From: Marthasterias glacialis
Taxonomy: Eukaryota; Echinodermata; Asteroidea; Forcipulatida; Asteriidae
Direction: 5' to 3'
Assembly: GCA_911728455.2 (NCBI GenBank)
Contig: OU452227.1
Span: 12,867,110 to 12,931,109 of the forward strand
Length of the DNA stretch: 64,000 bases
The notes below the pieces were generated by a model. That model was not told where the DNA came from. It was given only the letters and a program-made list of their open reading frames with translations, and did not search any database. Both the position numbers and the translations under genes were made by a program. This document shows, piece after piece, positions 10,866-21,675 of this stretch. Position 1 is the first letter of the stretch; each line of letters starts with the position of its first letter.

Positions 10866-13800
10866 GAGCTGGGGCTTTAAAGACAAACTAACTAACGTCT
10901 TACATTCGTGAATGGTTCAAATTAAAAGTGCAAAATACTTTTGTTAGGCCCAAGAGTCTTTACAAATAACGGTCACTCATCAGTGACTATAACCGTACTT
11001 ATCCATAATACGAAATAAGTAGACAACATTTATGAAAATTTTCAAATAGGAGTCAGCGAAATAGTGATCTATAACGCACTGTTTGGGCCGCGGCTGTGCG
11101 ACCAAACTGTATGGTAACTTGACCATAAGAAAAAAATCACAAAAAATAATGCAGCAAACACACTTTTCTAACCGAGCAGTACGGTATACTTTCCAGTACA
11201 AATAGTCAACAACTGGGCGGAATTGAGTGAGACTGTGAAGGTTGGGAAACACCTTAAATAGAGATTTATTTGGAGCAGTGTAATTTGAAAGCAGATGGGC
11301 ACGTTGTCATCGCCTCCTTAATCAACCAAACTGCAAGATGTTGTGTTAAATACAATGAAGGTCGTCTATGCCGCAAAAAAGGAAATGACTTACCTCGTTC
11401 CATTTTGAAGTTTTTTTTTGATTGCAAACACAGCACGAGCTGAAACCCATGTAGGTCGAGTTGGCATGATGGTACACTCTAGTCTAAGTATACACACGCC
11501 ATCAAACGTATTCGCACTGGAGAAATGTCGCGCGGTGATTTTGAATTCTGCATAATATAAAGACAAGCAGGTGCGACAACATGAATGGAATTCCAGAGCA
11601 TTGTTGGGGGCCAGTGAAATCTTTCGTGCGTGTATTTCCGACAGAATACAGTGCAAGCGGTAGCAATCCCCTCTTTTCTTACCATTTTCTCCATGATGTA
11701 AAGTAGGCCTACTGAACGAAATGGCCATAATATAGATCTACATGTTTCTCCTTTGGAAGTAGGATACACCCATATCTTACCATCTTGCAAAAATTGCTAG
11801 CCATTCTTGATTAATTTGGTATAAGAGTCTATTTTCGACATTTTACCATTGTATGTAATTGACCCGATCTTAGACGGGTTACTTTTAGCTAATTCACAGG
11901 TGATATACATCCAGGTCAATATAAACCAGACATTATTCTCGACCGCAAGAGGGCGTTATATCTGGTTAAACTCAATAGTGAGGAGTAATATACTATTGAT
12001 TTAAAGATAGGCCTATGATTTATTTATTCTTTTAAAAAATGCTTTTCCTTTAAAATTTTGTTTCAAGCTTCAATCTGTAGCCTTGGTTCAGGTCAACTGA
12101 TACTTCCGCAAACCAATAAACCTCTCCATGTCATTGGTTTGAAAAGATCAAAGAAAACCGACATCCGGCCAGATCCCCGGTCCCTATATTTTTAAATTAA
12201 TTACTGAGATCGTATATATTGTGGTGTCCACTAACAGCTATTCATAAAGTATAAAATCAATCAGGCGTGGTGATTTCGGTGTAATTCCTTCTTCCAGTTA
12301 TAAAAGTACTGCCAAAATAAAACCGTATGTGTTTCCAAACAAATTTGGCACGGCTAACCGCGGCTAGTGTTCTTTGAACAATATGGTTGTTGAAAGCCAG
12401 CAGCCACAGCCGAAGAAAACTTAACTCGGATACGGCCAAACATGTGAGACGTTCGGAATCAACCTCGATCCCAATATTTATCACTTCACTGTTTGCCCAC
12501 CCTGAAGTGTGCTTGTATTCAGTTTGTCGAAAAAGACCCGGTGTATACGAAGTTGATAATATTTACCTTTGATTCCGAAGGTGGTAAAATGCGGTGAAAC
12601 AATATCCGATTCATGTCGTAATAATAGCTGATTTAAGGAGGTAAGAAAAAAAATGTGATCTTTTAAAACTTGTTTTAATATTGTAAAAATTAATGATTAT
12701 TCGGTGTCACAGTAATGGTGTATTCGTTATAATGATGGCACGTCGCCATGGTTACGGATTTTTTTATACCAAAATATTACTGAAGTCAATGTAGATTACA
12801 CAAAATGTTGTTTTGTAAATGAAATGCATAATGTATCATGCCATTTTTATTACACATTATAATATTATACTGTACGTGTGATTTACATAATAGCTATATA
12901 CGGTGTTATACAAGTGACAGTGACGCTATATTTTTGGCAAAATGTTAGTTTGTTCTGCTTTAAAATGTTTGTGTAAAATAACATTTCCCAACAAAAAACT
13001 TGAGATGATGTAGAAATGAGCTGCTTTTACTATGGGTACGGTACAGCCATGGTCATCCGAGGATATTGCAGTCAAATTGGAGGGCCTATAGGTACGGTGT
13101 GATTTATTTCTTCTTCTTATTATTATCAGTTCTTTTCTTGTTTTGATTTTTTTCTTCTTTTTTCCCTTCTTTTTTACTGGCGAGTTGGATGGAATGATAA
13201 GGGAAGTGTAACATGGAGGGGATGGGAATGGGGCGGGGCTCCATCTTTGCAGGGAGTGTGAATTAGGGGCCCGGGGTTGTTATAAGGAACTACTATACAG
13301 GATTGGATTTACGGCCCCCTCCCTGGACCCGGCCCCCCCCCCCCAAGTCCTTGTCAAAATGTCAGATCCTGAATCACATCATTCAGAGAGAGTATTAGTT
13401 CTGCCAGTACCCGTGGATTTTGCCAACTTTACTAAAGCTCTGTGCCACATGTTTCAAAGCAAAAAGTAAAAGTGTTCCAAGTTTGGCTTCAATTTACATG
13501 AATGTTATTATGAGGGTCTACACTCGGCATACACTTTAAAAGTATAGCTACAATATTTCTTAGATATTGCTTTATATTAGTCCATTATTATTTTAGTATG
13601 TATGCTGCGCCAATCTTGTCTTGATCAACGCCTCTTGATTTGGCTAGACCAGTGCATCTCTTTGTGTAAACATTGCCGGGGATGAAGCCAATGCCAAATG
13701 CGCTGGTGAACTTAATTCGAACATGACCATTATCTTGGTGCCACCATTTGATTTTTCTTGTAACAAACTCAGATTAGACTGGAAAATCAGGATGGTCCCC

Positions 13801-14272
13801 CTTTAATGCAATGGCTATTATGCAACTGTTGTTGTCAACATGTACACAGGGCATCAGACAAGGATAGTCTTGGTTCAAGACGCTCCTGTGCACCATTTTC
13901 TTGGTGCCACCATCTTGAACAGGAGCGTTTTAGCCAATAGTTAGAGTACTGTTTTGTTATCAGATCTCAGCGGTGTCTGTGTGGACATTAAACTCATTGG
14001 CATGTTCCTCGTATGCGATTATACTCGTCATTACTGATTCCCATATGAAGATTAGGGGCTAGAAAACGTTCCCTCTTTGCCTCGCTTTGGTTAATGGAAG
14101 AAAATCAAGATACTTTGAAGAGTCTGTAGAATCTGAATAAAACAAAATACATCTGTCTGAACCTTCTCGTCGTTATACTTTAACAAATTATCGAAATAAT
14201 TGCCTTGGCTTTCCCCGTCAATGTTACATCGATTCCTGGAATTTGTTTCAGTACGTTCATGCTGCAATGGTT

Positions 14273-14402
14273 CACTCTAAAACTAAATTAGTCAAAACAG
14301 CTTTAATTAGTCCTTTTGGACCACATTTTGACTACAATTAATGTCAAAAATGGTCTAAAATGACTAATTGAGGCTGTTTTGACTAACTTTAGTTTTACAG
14401 TG
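14273..14402. mobile_element. 130-bp near-palindromic MITE, CACTGTAAAA-type ends
   Basis: The whole element is nearly self-complementary. The left end CACTCTAAAACTAAATTAGTC and the right end GACTAACTTTAGTTTTACAGTG are inverted copies, and inner blocks (AATTAGTC, TTTGGACCA, TTTTGAC) pair as well. It has no coding capacity. The CACTG-type terminus suggests a CACTA/EnSpm-like or hAT-like origin, but no target duplication is clear. Confidence 0.7.
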
Positions 14403-14880
14403 TTTAGTGTAGCCTAATCCTACACGGAAACCAAGTTTGTCTGTAAAATAAAACAAAGGAAAGATTTGTTCCCATTTGGCATCACACGTAAAGTCTGGAG
14501 ATCGAATCGTTTCCTTTGTCTTGAACTAGTTTAGTTTCATCTTTGTTATAAGCTTTAAAAAAAATCAGCTATTTCAACCTTTTAGACCTTTATGCATAGT
14601 CACTGACTGGGGCGCGTTTAAAAAAAAAAGGATGCTCATGGGCCAGACCCTTGTGTCGCGCGTAGTAAGATGGCGGTGAAAATGACGTCTATGCATAGCC
14701 TGTGGTCTATGTTGACGCTTCTTGTGTTTATTGTAAAAGGTATTCCAGACTTTTACATAGTTTATTGTATATAGTATTAAAATAGTCAATTTGTACTGAT
14801 TAACATATTATACATAGGTTTATGTTAGTTTTTAGAAGTGTACAAAACAAACATTGTATTATAAACATTTAGCACGTGTA

Positions 14881-15090
14881 TAGACCCTTCTCAGATGACG
14901 TCAGTGTTTGATTATCGCTCGCCATGCTGGGGTACATTGTCTGCACAATCATGTAAGGCCAATTTCAGCTACGAAACGTAACGCTGGGTGGCACAACGCG
15001 CACGTATCGTTCATGAGACATAGTAGTACTCAAGCATGGCAGACCTCCCGCATCGCTATATAGAAATGTGACGTCAGTGAGAAGGGTCTA
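14881..15090. mobile_element. MITE with TAGACCCTTCTCA...GACGTCA termini
   Basis: The left end TAGACCCTTCTCAGATGACG and the right end GACGTCAGTGAGAAGGGTCTA are inverted repeats of about 24 bp, giving a 210-bp element. Each end carries a TGACGTCA CRE-like octamer, which could act as a transcription-factor site. No coding capacity. Confidence 0.75.
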
Positions 15091-17928
15091 TCCTGTTCGT
15101 AATGTGTGACGTAGTTTTTACTGTAAGCCACGCCCACTTCACACAGACTGGCTCCACTGATTACCATAGGAGTTGCATTCAGCTAGTTTTTCTTCATGAT
15201 TTATACAAGAAAAGTCTAATAATTGGATTTGGGTTTAACATAAGTTCTTCAAAGACGGTTCTCTCACAAGTAACAGTTTTTGTCATAAGAAATACATTTG
15301 AACGAAGAAGTGGGTGATTTTTTGGGGTAAAATTACACAACAAACACAGGCCAGGTTTGGAGCCGGAGGTAGTCAAAACTTTGGGCGTGCAGCAGATACG
15401 CACTGGTGTGACGCAATGACATACCAACAGGGTCCTTTAACCGCTTGTTACCATATGATATTTTTAACATCATACGCAGTTTTCAGGATTAAAGGAGGAA
15501 ATATTCAATTCTAGATTTTGCCTGTCAAATTAATAATAAAACACGTAGTAATAAGTTCCAAGTAATCGTTCGTGGATCGGGGGACTCTTATATCAACGCA
15601 GCAATAGCAATATTTCCCATTGGCTAAAGGCATCCCCAAGGAATACACTGTCTCCTCTATAGCTATATTGGGTGATTTACATGAGCAGTGGTATTTAGGG
15701 CGGGGCGGGGGGACATCGACAGAGATTTGGTTTTCTACAAATATTTCTGAATCATTAAAAGCTGTGTTTCGCTTACGAGAAAATTGACACAAGAAAAGTC
15801 CCAACATACAAAATAAACCGTCGTCTTTCCCCGAATGACATGGGAATTGGGGGGGGGGGGTCTTATCTTTTAAATGCCAATGCAGGCTACGCAACCATTA
15901 TGTACATGTTATGTTTGGGAAGATTAGGAATGAGTAGACTTGGTTTTTATTGGGTAAATGCACTTAATGCTGCCAATGTTAATGGTGTAGTTTTGAATTT
16001 AAATTGGAATACCTACTGTTTTTCTTTGTTGAACTGATGCTTGTAAATATTAAGACTGACGCGTAAACTTTTAATGTATTTTAGAGAGGAGATATACATG
16101 TAATTAAGATTTACAAACTGTGTACAAAATAAATAGAATTTCAAAAACACACAAAAAAAGAACAGGTGGTTCTCAGACCAACCATGGGGACGGGTACACT
16201 TCCGTAAAAACCTCATTCTCACCAACGTTACCTACATGGTTCCTTCTTTCAGTGATAGGTTTTCCCGGTCAATTTCAGCTAACATTAATTAAAGTTCATT
16301 AACACGCATTCCAATTCACCATCCATGTTTCCCTAAATCTTTCAAACTAGGGTTTCTGATTTTGAGCTACTATTGCATTCAATTTCGTGCATCCATGGTT
16401 TCGTTCTTCCCATTCAAGTTCGTTTTAGTCATTGTATTTCATTTTATAGAGAGCACATTCAAGACACTACATTTTCACCATTTCACCATTTTCACCCTAA
16501 CCTAAATGAATGGTTAACCAAGCTATTGCTATTGGCTTTTGCGAAATTGCATGATCTTTGCAACCTAATGAATTTGACCGGTGAACGCTTTACTGTTGAC
16601 GTTGAATGCTGATGCAGGCATTCAATTTCAAACGAAATTGAATGAGCTGGATAGGTGTTGAATTGACTGATTTTTTTTGGTTGAAATTTGCCGTGAAAAC
16701 CCATATTATTTGTATTATTGTTTGTTATACACAATATTGTTTTTTACAAGTTCTGTTCGTGTACGGTGGTAGCTCGCATAGGAAGACAATATGTTTAATA
16801 TAATTGTAATGAACAGTGTTAACCGAAATGAATAATAAGTATACATGTTTAATATCGTTGAATCGAATTATACCTGTATTTGTTATACTATGAATAATAA
16901 ACAATTCCAAATAAACTATCCCGGAAAGAATCCAAACTTCTGACTACTTTCCCGGACGTATGTGTTAAATCCACAATGATTTGAAACTATCAACCGTCCA
17001 CATTTCGAAATCGCTAACTTTTCCATCACGCTGAGACTGGTATTTCTTTATTGAATGCGGTGTACCTTGGCGTACCTTCGTGACCACAGTTACCACACAA
17101 CGTTTACACAACCCCCTACTGTAACAAACTCCCCTTCGAAATTTCCAGGGTTGTACACAAATACAATCTGTCAGCTTGACGTAAATTTTGTTCGGAACTG
17201 GGCCCAATTAAAGCTGTTACACAAAAAAAAACTCCTTAGAAAATTTTGGCGCTTAGCAATCATTAGTTGGTCACCAGCCTAAACATTACAGTGTGACATC
17301 CACGGCATTCGGGCAGGTAACCTGTCCCAAATGCGAGATTTTGTTTTGAACTGTGCAATTTGTTGTCATAGCACGCTTTATGAAACTGGGCAAAGTTTAA
17401 AAACTAATAGACTTCTGCGATAAGCGTTCCGTCTCCAGTTGAGTGTGCAGGGAGGGGACACGAGGCCGTTCACAGAAACCCTTGCCCATACGCCCCACCC
17501 CTCCCCTGCCCGAAATAAGATCGAAGAAAAATAGGCTATGGATATTGACTAGTACTGTATAAAATCCTATGTTGAAAATAGCACTTTCATTCAAATCAGT
17601 CTGTGAACTTTATTACCAATTCACAATAGAGGGAAAAAGCACCACGATAGGAATTTCCAGTGTAAACTGTTTGGAGTGCTGCGGTTTGGCCCTTTGCATG
17701 CTCCGTCAGCTCCACAATGTCTAATAAGTGTATGATTCAGTACACCAACTAATATATATTGTAATTAATTGGTAGAGTATAATGTCACCCATCAAACTGT
17801 TACAGCGCCTCAGCCCCCCCCCCCCCCACACACACCACTGATGTAGTGCCTTCATCCATGCCAAATCATTTCCGGATGCTAAGGAATATCATTTTCGGTA
17901 TTTTTTTGGCAGACACAAATGGAAACTA

Positions 17929-18411
17929 CGGAAGCGTGCTGCCGAAAAGTGAATAAAAAAAAATCTCATTCTTATCGTGTTTGTACACGCTTATTATCTT
18001 GTACGTACACGATAGTTATCGTGTACGGTTATCGTGTACGTACACAATGAGTTATCGTGTACGTACACGATAATTATCATGTACGTACATGATAAGTTTG
18101 AATTTATCATGTACATACACGATAATTTCTCATGTACGTACATGATAAGGTTTGACTTATCTTGTCCGTACATAAGTTATTTTGTACATACACGATAAAT
18201 TATCGTGTATGTACACCATAACTTGATTATCATGTACGTACACGATAAGTTTGGACTTGTAGCATGTACGTACACAACAACTATCGTGTACGTCGTACAA
18301 GATAACTATCGTTTACGTAAGATAACTATCATGTACGTACAAGATAACTATCGTGTACATACACGATAAGAGTGAGATTTTTTCTTATTCATGTGGCGGC
18401 AATATACTTCC
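17929..18411. mobile_element. foldback element built of CRE-like GTACGTAC palindromes
   Basis: Inverted ends of about 50 bp (GGAAG, then TGCCG, then GAATAA, an A-run, TCTCATTCTTATCGTG) enclose about 400 bp made of more than a dozen imperfect copies of one ~22-bp palindrome, half-site TTATCGTGTAC, with C/T variants (TTATCATGTAC). Each unit is itself self-complementary, so a single strand can fold into serial hairpins or one long arm. No open frame is meaningful. This is a foldback-type, non-autonomous DNA element or a palindromic satellite captured between transposon ends. Confidence 0.8.
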
Positions 18412-18891
18412 TTAGAAAACAAACCCAGTGAAAAAAAGAAGAAAAACATTTTTGACATCACAAAACAAGTGTTCAGAATAACGGTAATTAAAATAGTTAA
18501 TTGATTTAGTAAAAGAGCTTTAGATTTTGTTTGAATTTCCGGTATGGACATGCAAAGACTCAATTCATAACAGCCATGGTTCTAAAGATTTGAGTTTTTG
18601 AAATAATACATTTTGATTAAACATTATTTGAAAACCGGCTTTTGATTAAACGTTATTTGAAAACCGATGACGTCATGCTATTTTCTTATCTGGACACCGA
18701 GATTTGAAATTATTTTGAATTTGCAACAGATTTTCAGTAAATTAAGTTAAAGCTAGTGGATGCAATTTACTGAAGCAAAATTGTTGTATTGATTATGACA
18801 AGTGCATCAGTGTATATAATATTAGTGCTCACTATAAAACCTTCATGCAAACAGTCAAACACCAAACCAATTGAGCGATTCAGACGTATTA

Positions 18892-19019
18892 AGCCCGGTT
18901 CATACTTCACGCGAACGTCGAAAGTAAGCGAATTTCCTTGCGTCACAACTGAAAAACAGCGCGTACCAAATTGTTGCATCACCAAAATTTGCTTCGCCTT
19001 CGCTTTCGCGAACCAGGCT
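18892..19019. mobile_element. Harbinger-like MITE, copy 1 (right end deleted)
   Basis: The left end AGCCCGGTTCATACTTCACG matches the copy at 63546-63705. The right end keeps only GAACCAGGCT after an internal deletion of the GTGTGAAGTAT portion. Flanking TAA/TTA on the left fits a 3-bp TWA target. No coding capacity. Confidence 0.65.
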
Positions 19020-20114
19020 TCACATGTGAAAAAGCAATCGAGTGTGACATGCTTGAATGCACACAAGGGTACACATATACGATGCAAGTACTGCGTATTT
19101 TGGACGTTGTTCCTTTACATGGGTCAACATTTAATTGTCTGGTTTTGACCTGAAGTAAAGTTCAAAATGGTATCATCTCAAAATAAAAGTTTGAGCAGGC
19201 TCACAGGTCTACAAGCTGATGAAAAAAAGATTAAATGATTACAAGTTCTTTACATATGAATTTTTAAATTTTTCAACTTCCGGTTTAAACCGGATGACAA
19301 GGTCAAATGTGGATCATGTCAGTGAAGCTTATAATCAGCTTTCAAACACCTTTCTGATGATGTGGAGATCAACTGTGTATGGTAGGAGTTATGATTTTTG
19401 AAATATTAAACTTTGAGTTAATCTAACTTGACACCTGGTGACGTCATCATGATGTCACTGTCATCATGATGTCACTGCAGAGGTTCATCTCCTATTGAAG
19501 TTCTATATGTGAAGTTTTAAGAAGTTTACGTGAGCTTGGGAAGTGTCTTTGTTAGTGGAAACTCGTGGGGAAAGACGTGTTTAAAAAAACGAACAACAAC
19601 AAGTGTTCTGAGCGAACACCTAAAAAAAATCATCACGGCACAGACCACTCTTTTTAATTACAAATAGAAAGTCTTTTTTATTTAAACACGCATTTTATTA
19701 TTATTGTTATTTTTTTTGACATCGAATAAGTCGCGAAGGACCAAGTGTCTCTGAACTGTGTAGTAGAACAAACAAGGTACATGTACTTGGCAATATTTTA
19801 CAGCAGCTGTTTTAACATATACAGCTATACTATTAATAACTTATGTGGAAAAGTACAGGATTACCGGTAGTTATCATCAGGAGAAAGAAAAACGTTAATT
19901 TTCAATCTAAATACCCATTCATTATACAGTTCATACCGGTACCAACCCTCCACACAGAAAAGTATTTCCATCCAAAAATACTGTCAATAAACTTGAGGAA
20001 GTAGCATTTGAAGACACTCCATAAATCACCACGGGTTGCAGCAATCGAAATCAGCTGGAGGGTATGAACTTGCAAAGAAAATCCCCAACAAAAAGAACCA
20101 TTTTTTATGGTGTG

Positions 20115-20120
20115 TTTATT
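20115..20120 (-). terminator. candidate LUC7L poly(A) signal
   Basis: AATAAA on the minus strand about 1.0 kb past the LUC7L stop. An ATTAAA at 20329-20334 (-) is a nearer alternative. Neither is backed by transcript evidence. Confidence 0.25.
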
Positions 20121-21143
20121 GAAAACTAAAGGATGGGAAACAAAAAACTCTTCCACAAAACAATGACGTACTTTCTCTTTAACATATCCACCTGGCTCTC
20201 CATCATGAATATGTATGAGGTATAGTGATATAGAATAATTTTTTAGGCTGCCATGCATTTTGAAAAAAAAGCATCTTCATGTAGTTACGACACTACAGAT
20301 CTTATTGTTGAACACATAAAACTATGAATTTAATTGAAGGGGCCCAAATTGTGACCAGTCTTTTTTGACTTTCACTTTTCCCTGATGTTCTCTTTCAGAT
20401 GAAACCCCACCCAGGCCAGACAAATTCATATTGAAAGGGAACATTTTCATTACTATGTACAGAAGAAAAAATTGTCAGCTATTGTTATTCTTGATCTTTG
20501 CAAACAAAGGTAAAAAGTTAATTGTAAAAGTGACTCAACTATCATTGACTTCAAAACCCTTTAAAAACAGTTTAAAGTTCGTCAAGACACAACAACTTCA
20601 CAATAATCTGTTTAAACTGAAACTATAATCCAAGTGATCAATTGATTTCATCTGGCAACATAGGTCAATTTTAAAACAAATCCTTGCTTATCCCAATGAT
20701 ACATTTTATCTAGCTTCTATTTGGTTTTCCAAACTAAGAGCCTTATCTTACAAATGTGCGTTTGAAAATAACCAACAGATCTGTGATGATCTGGCAGTAT
20801 CCCTCCCACACCCCAACACAAAACAAAAGCCTTACCATGAGTTACCATAAACAATCGTATCTTGAGCAAAACTTCAAAAGGTTAAACTTTACATAAATTA
20901 GACAGTGACTTTCTTGAATCAAAAAGTCAGAAAATTTGGCGTGATTGAGCACTTTTTAAGCCCGATACATTTCGGTAACTTATGATTGAAAAAAAGCATT
21001 TTCTTCTTGACATTTAACGTGCAAAATTAATGTATGCAAATAAAGTTCCTAAACACCAAGCAAGTGACCAATCCCAGAATTCCCCCAAAACACCCTAAGG
21101 AATATGACTGATAGATGTCAACGTTGCGTTATGGTTCAAGGAG

Positions 21144-21675
21144 TCAAGGACTATCTCCAGTCTCGCCTTCTTCCATGGTGTCTCTCTCTACCTTTGCATC
21201 TATCCCATTATGTGCCACTTTTGGGCTGTCGCCATCACCTCTTGAAGGAGATAACCTTGGGCTGCCTTCCTTCCTTGAAGGGGAACCTTCTACTGCCCTC
21301 TCTTGGTCGGGGCTCTCTACCTTCCTCCGTCCAGGAGACTCCTCTTTAGATTCAGATCTGGAACGTCGCCTTTTATCGCGGGAATCAGAGCGAGACCGCC
21401 TCTTCCTGTCGGTATCTCTGTCTCGGGATCGTCGCCGGTCACGTGACCAGGATCGGCGGGCGCGACTGCTTTCAATTTCCCTGGAGTATGAGTGACGACG
21501 GCGATCCCGCGAGCGTGATCGGCGGCGGCGTTCTCGGTCTCTGGATCGTGAGCGGCGGCGTTCTCGGTCTCTGGATCGTGACCGTCGGCGTTCTCGGTCT
21601 CTGGATCGTGAGCGTCGGCGTTCTCGGTCTCTGGATCGTGAGCGTCGGCGTCTATCCCTTGAGCGTGATCTAGAC
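21144..21675 (-). CDS. LUC7L: LUC7L coding exon 9 (RS tail, stop)
   Basis: Acceptor TTCATAG before 21675; stop TGA at 21146-21144. It encodes residues 299-475: tandem RDRERRRSRS units, then further RS/RD dipeptides, then an acidic end rich in SP (KEESPGRRKVESP, SPSRKEGSP). The phase joins exon 8 by completing an Arg codon. The RS region is a likely SR-kinase target. Confidence 0.95.

Larger units (their letters stand above)
10593..21143. other. gene-free interval between globin exon and LUC7L stop
   Basis: No protein-coding exon could be supported. The interval holds the second direct-repeat copy (10715-10865), MITEs (14273-14402, 14881-15090, 18892-19019), a palindrome-rich foldback element (17929-18411), a CT-rich stretch near 13100-13180, a palindrome CATTCAATTTC...GAAATTGAATG near 16620-16645, and short CATCATGATGTCACTG duplications near 19440-19480. 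Two overlapping open frames at 11390-11790 (-) end at a good donor (ACGAG/GTAAGT) but encode nothing recognisable. The last ~1 kb before 21144 is probably LUC7L 3' untranslated region. Confidence 0.55.

Noticed and set aside
15511..15894. 127-codon minus-strand open frame
   Set aside because: Proline/cysteine-rich by composition, crosses a homopolymer run, no domain and no splice partners.
18789..19148. 119-codon plus-strand open frame
   Set aside because: It runs through the Harbinger-like MITE and has no recognisable protein features.
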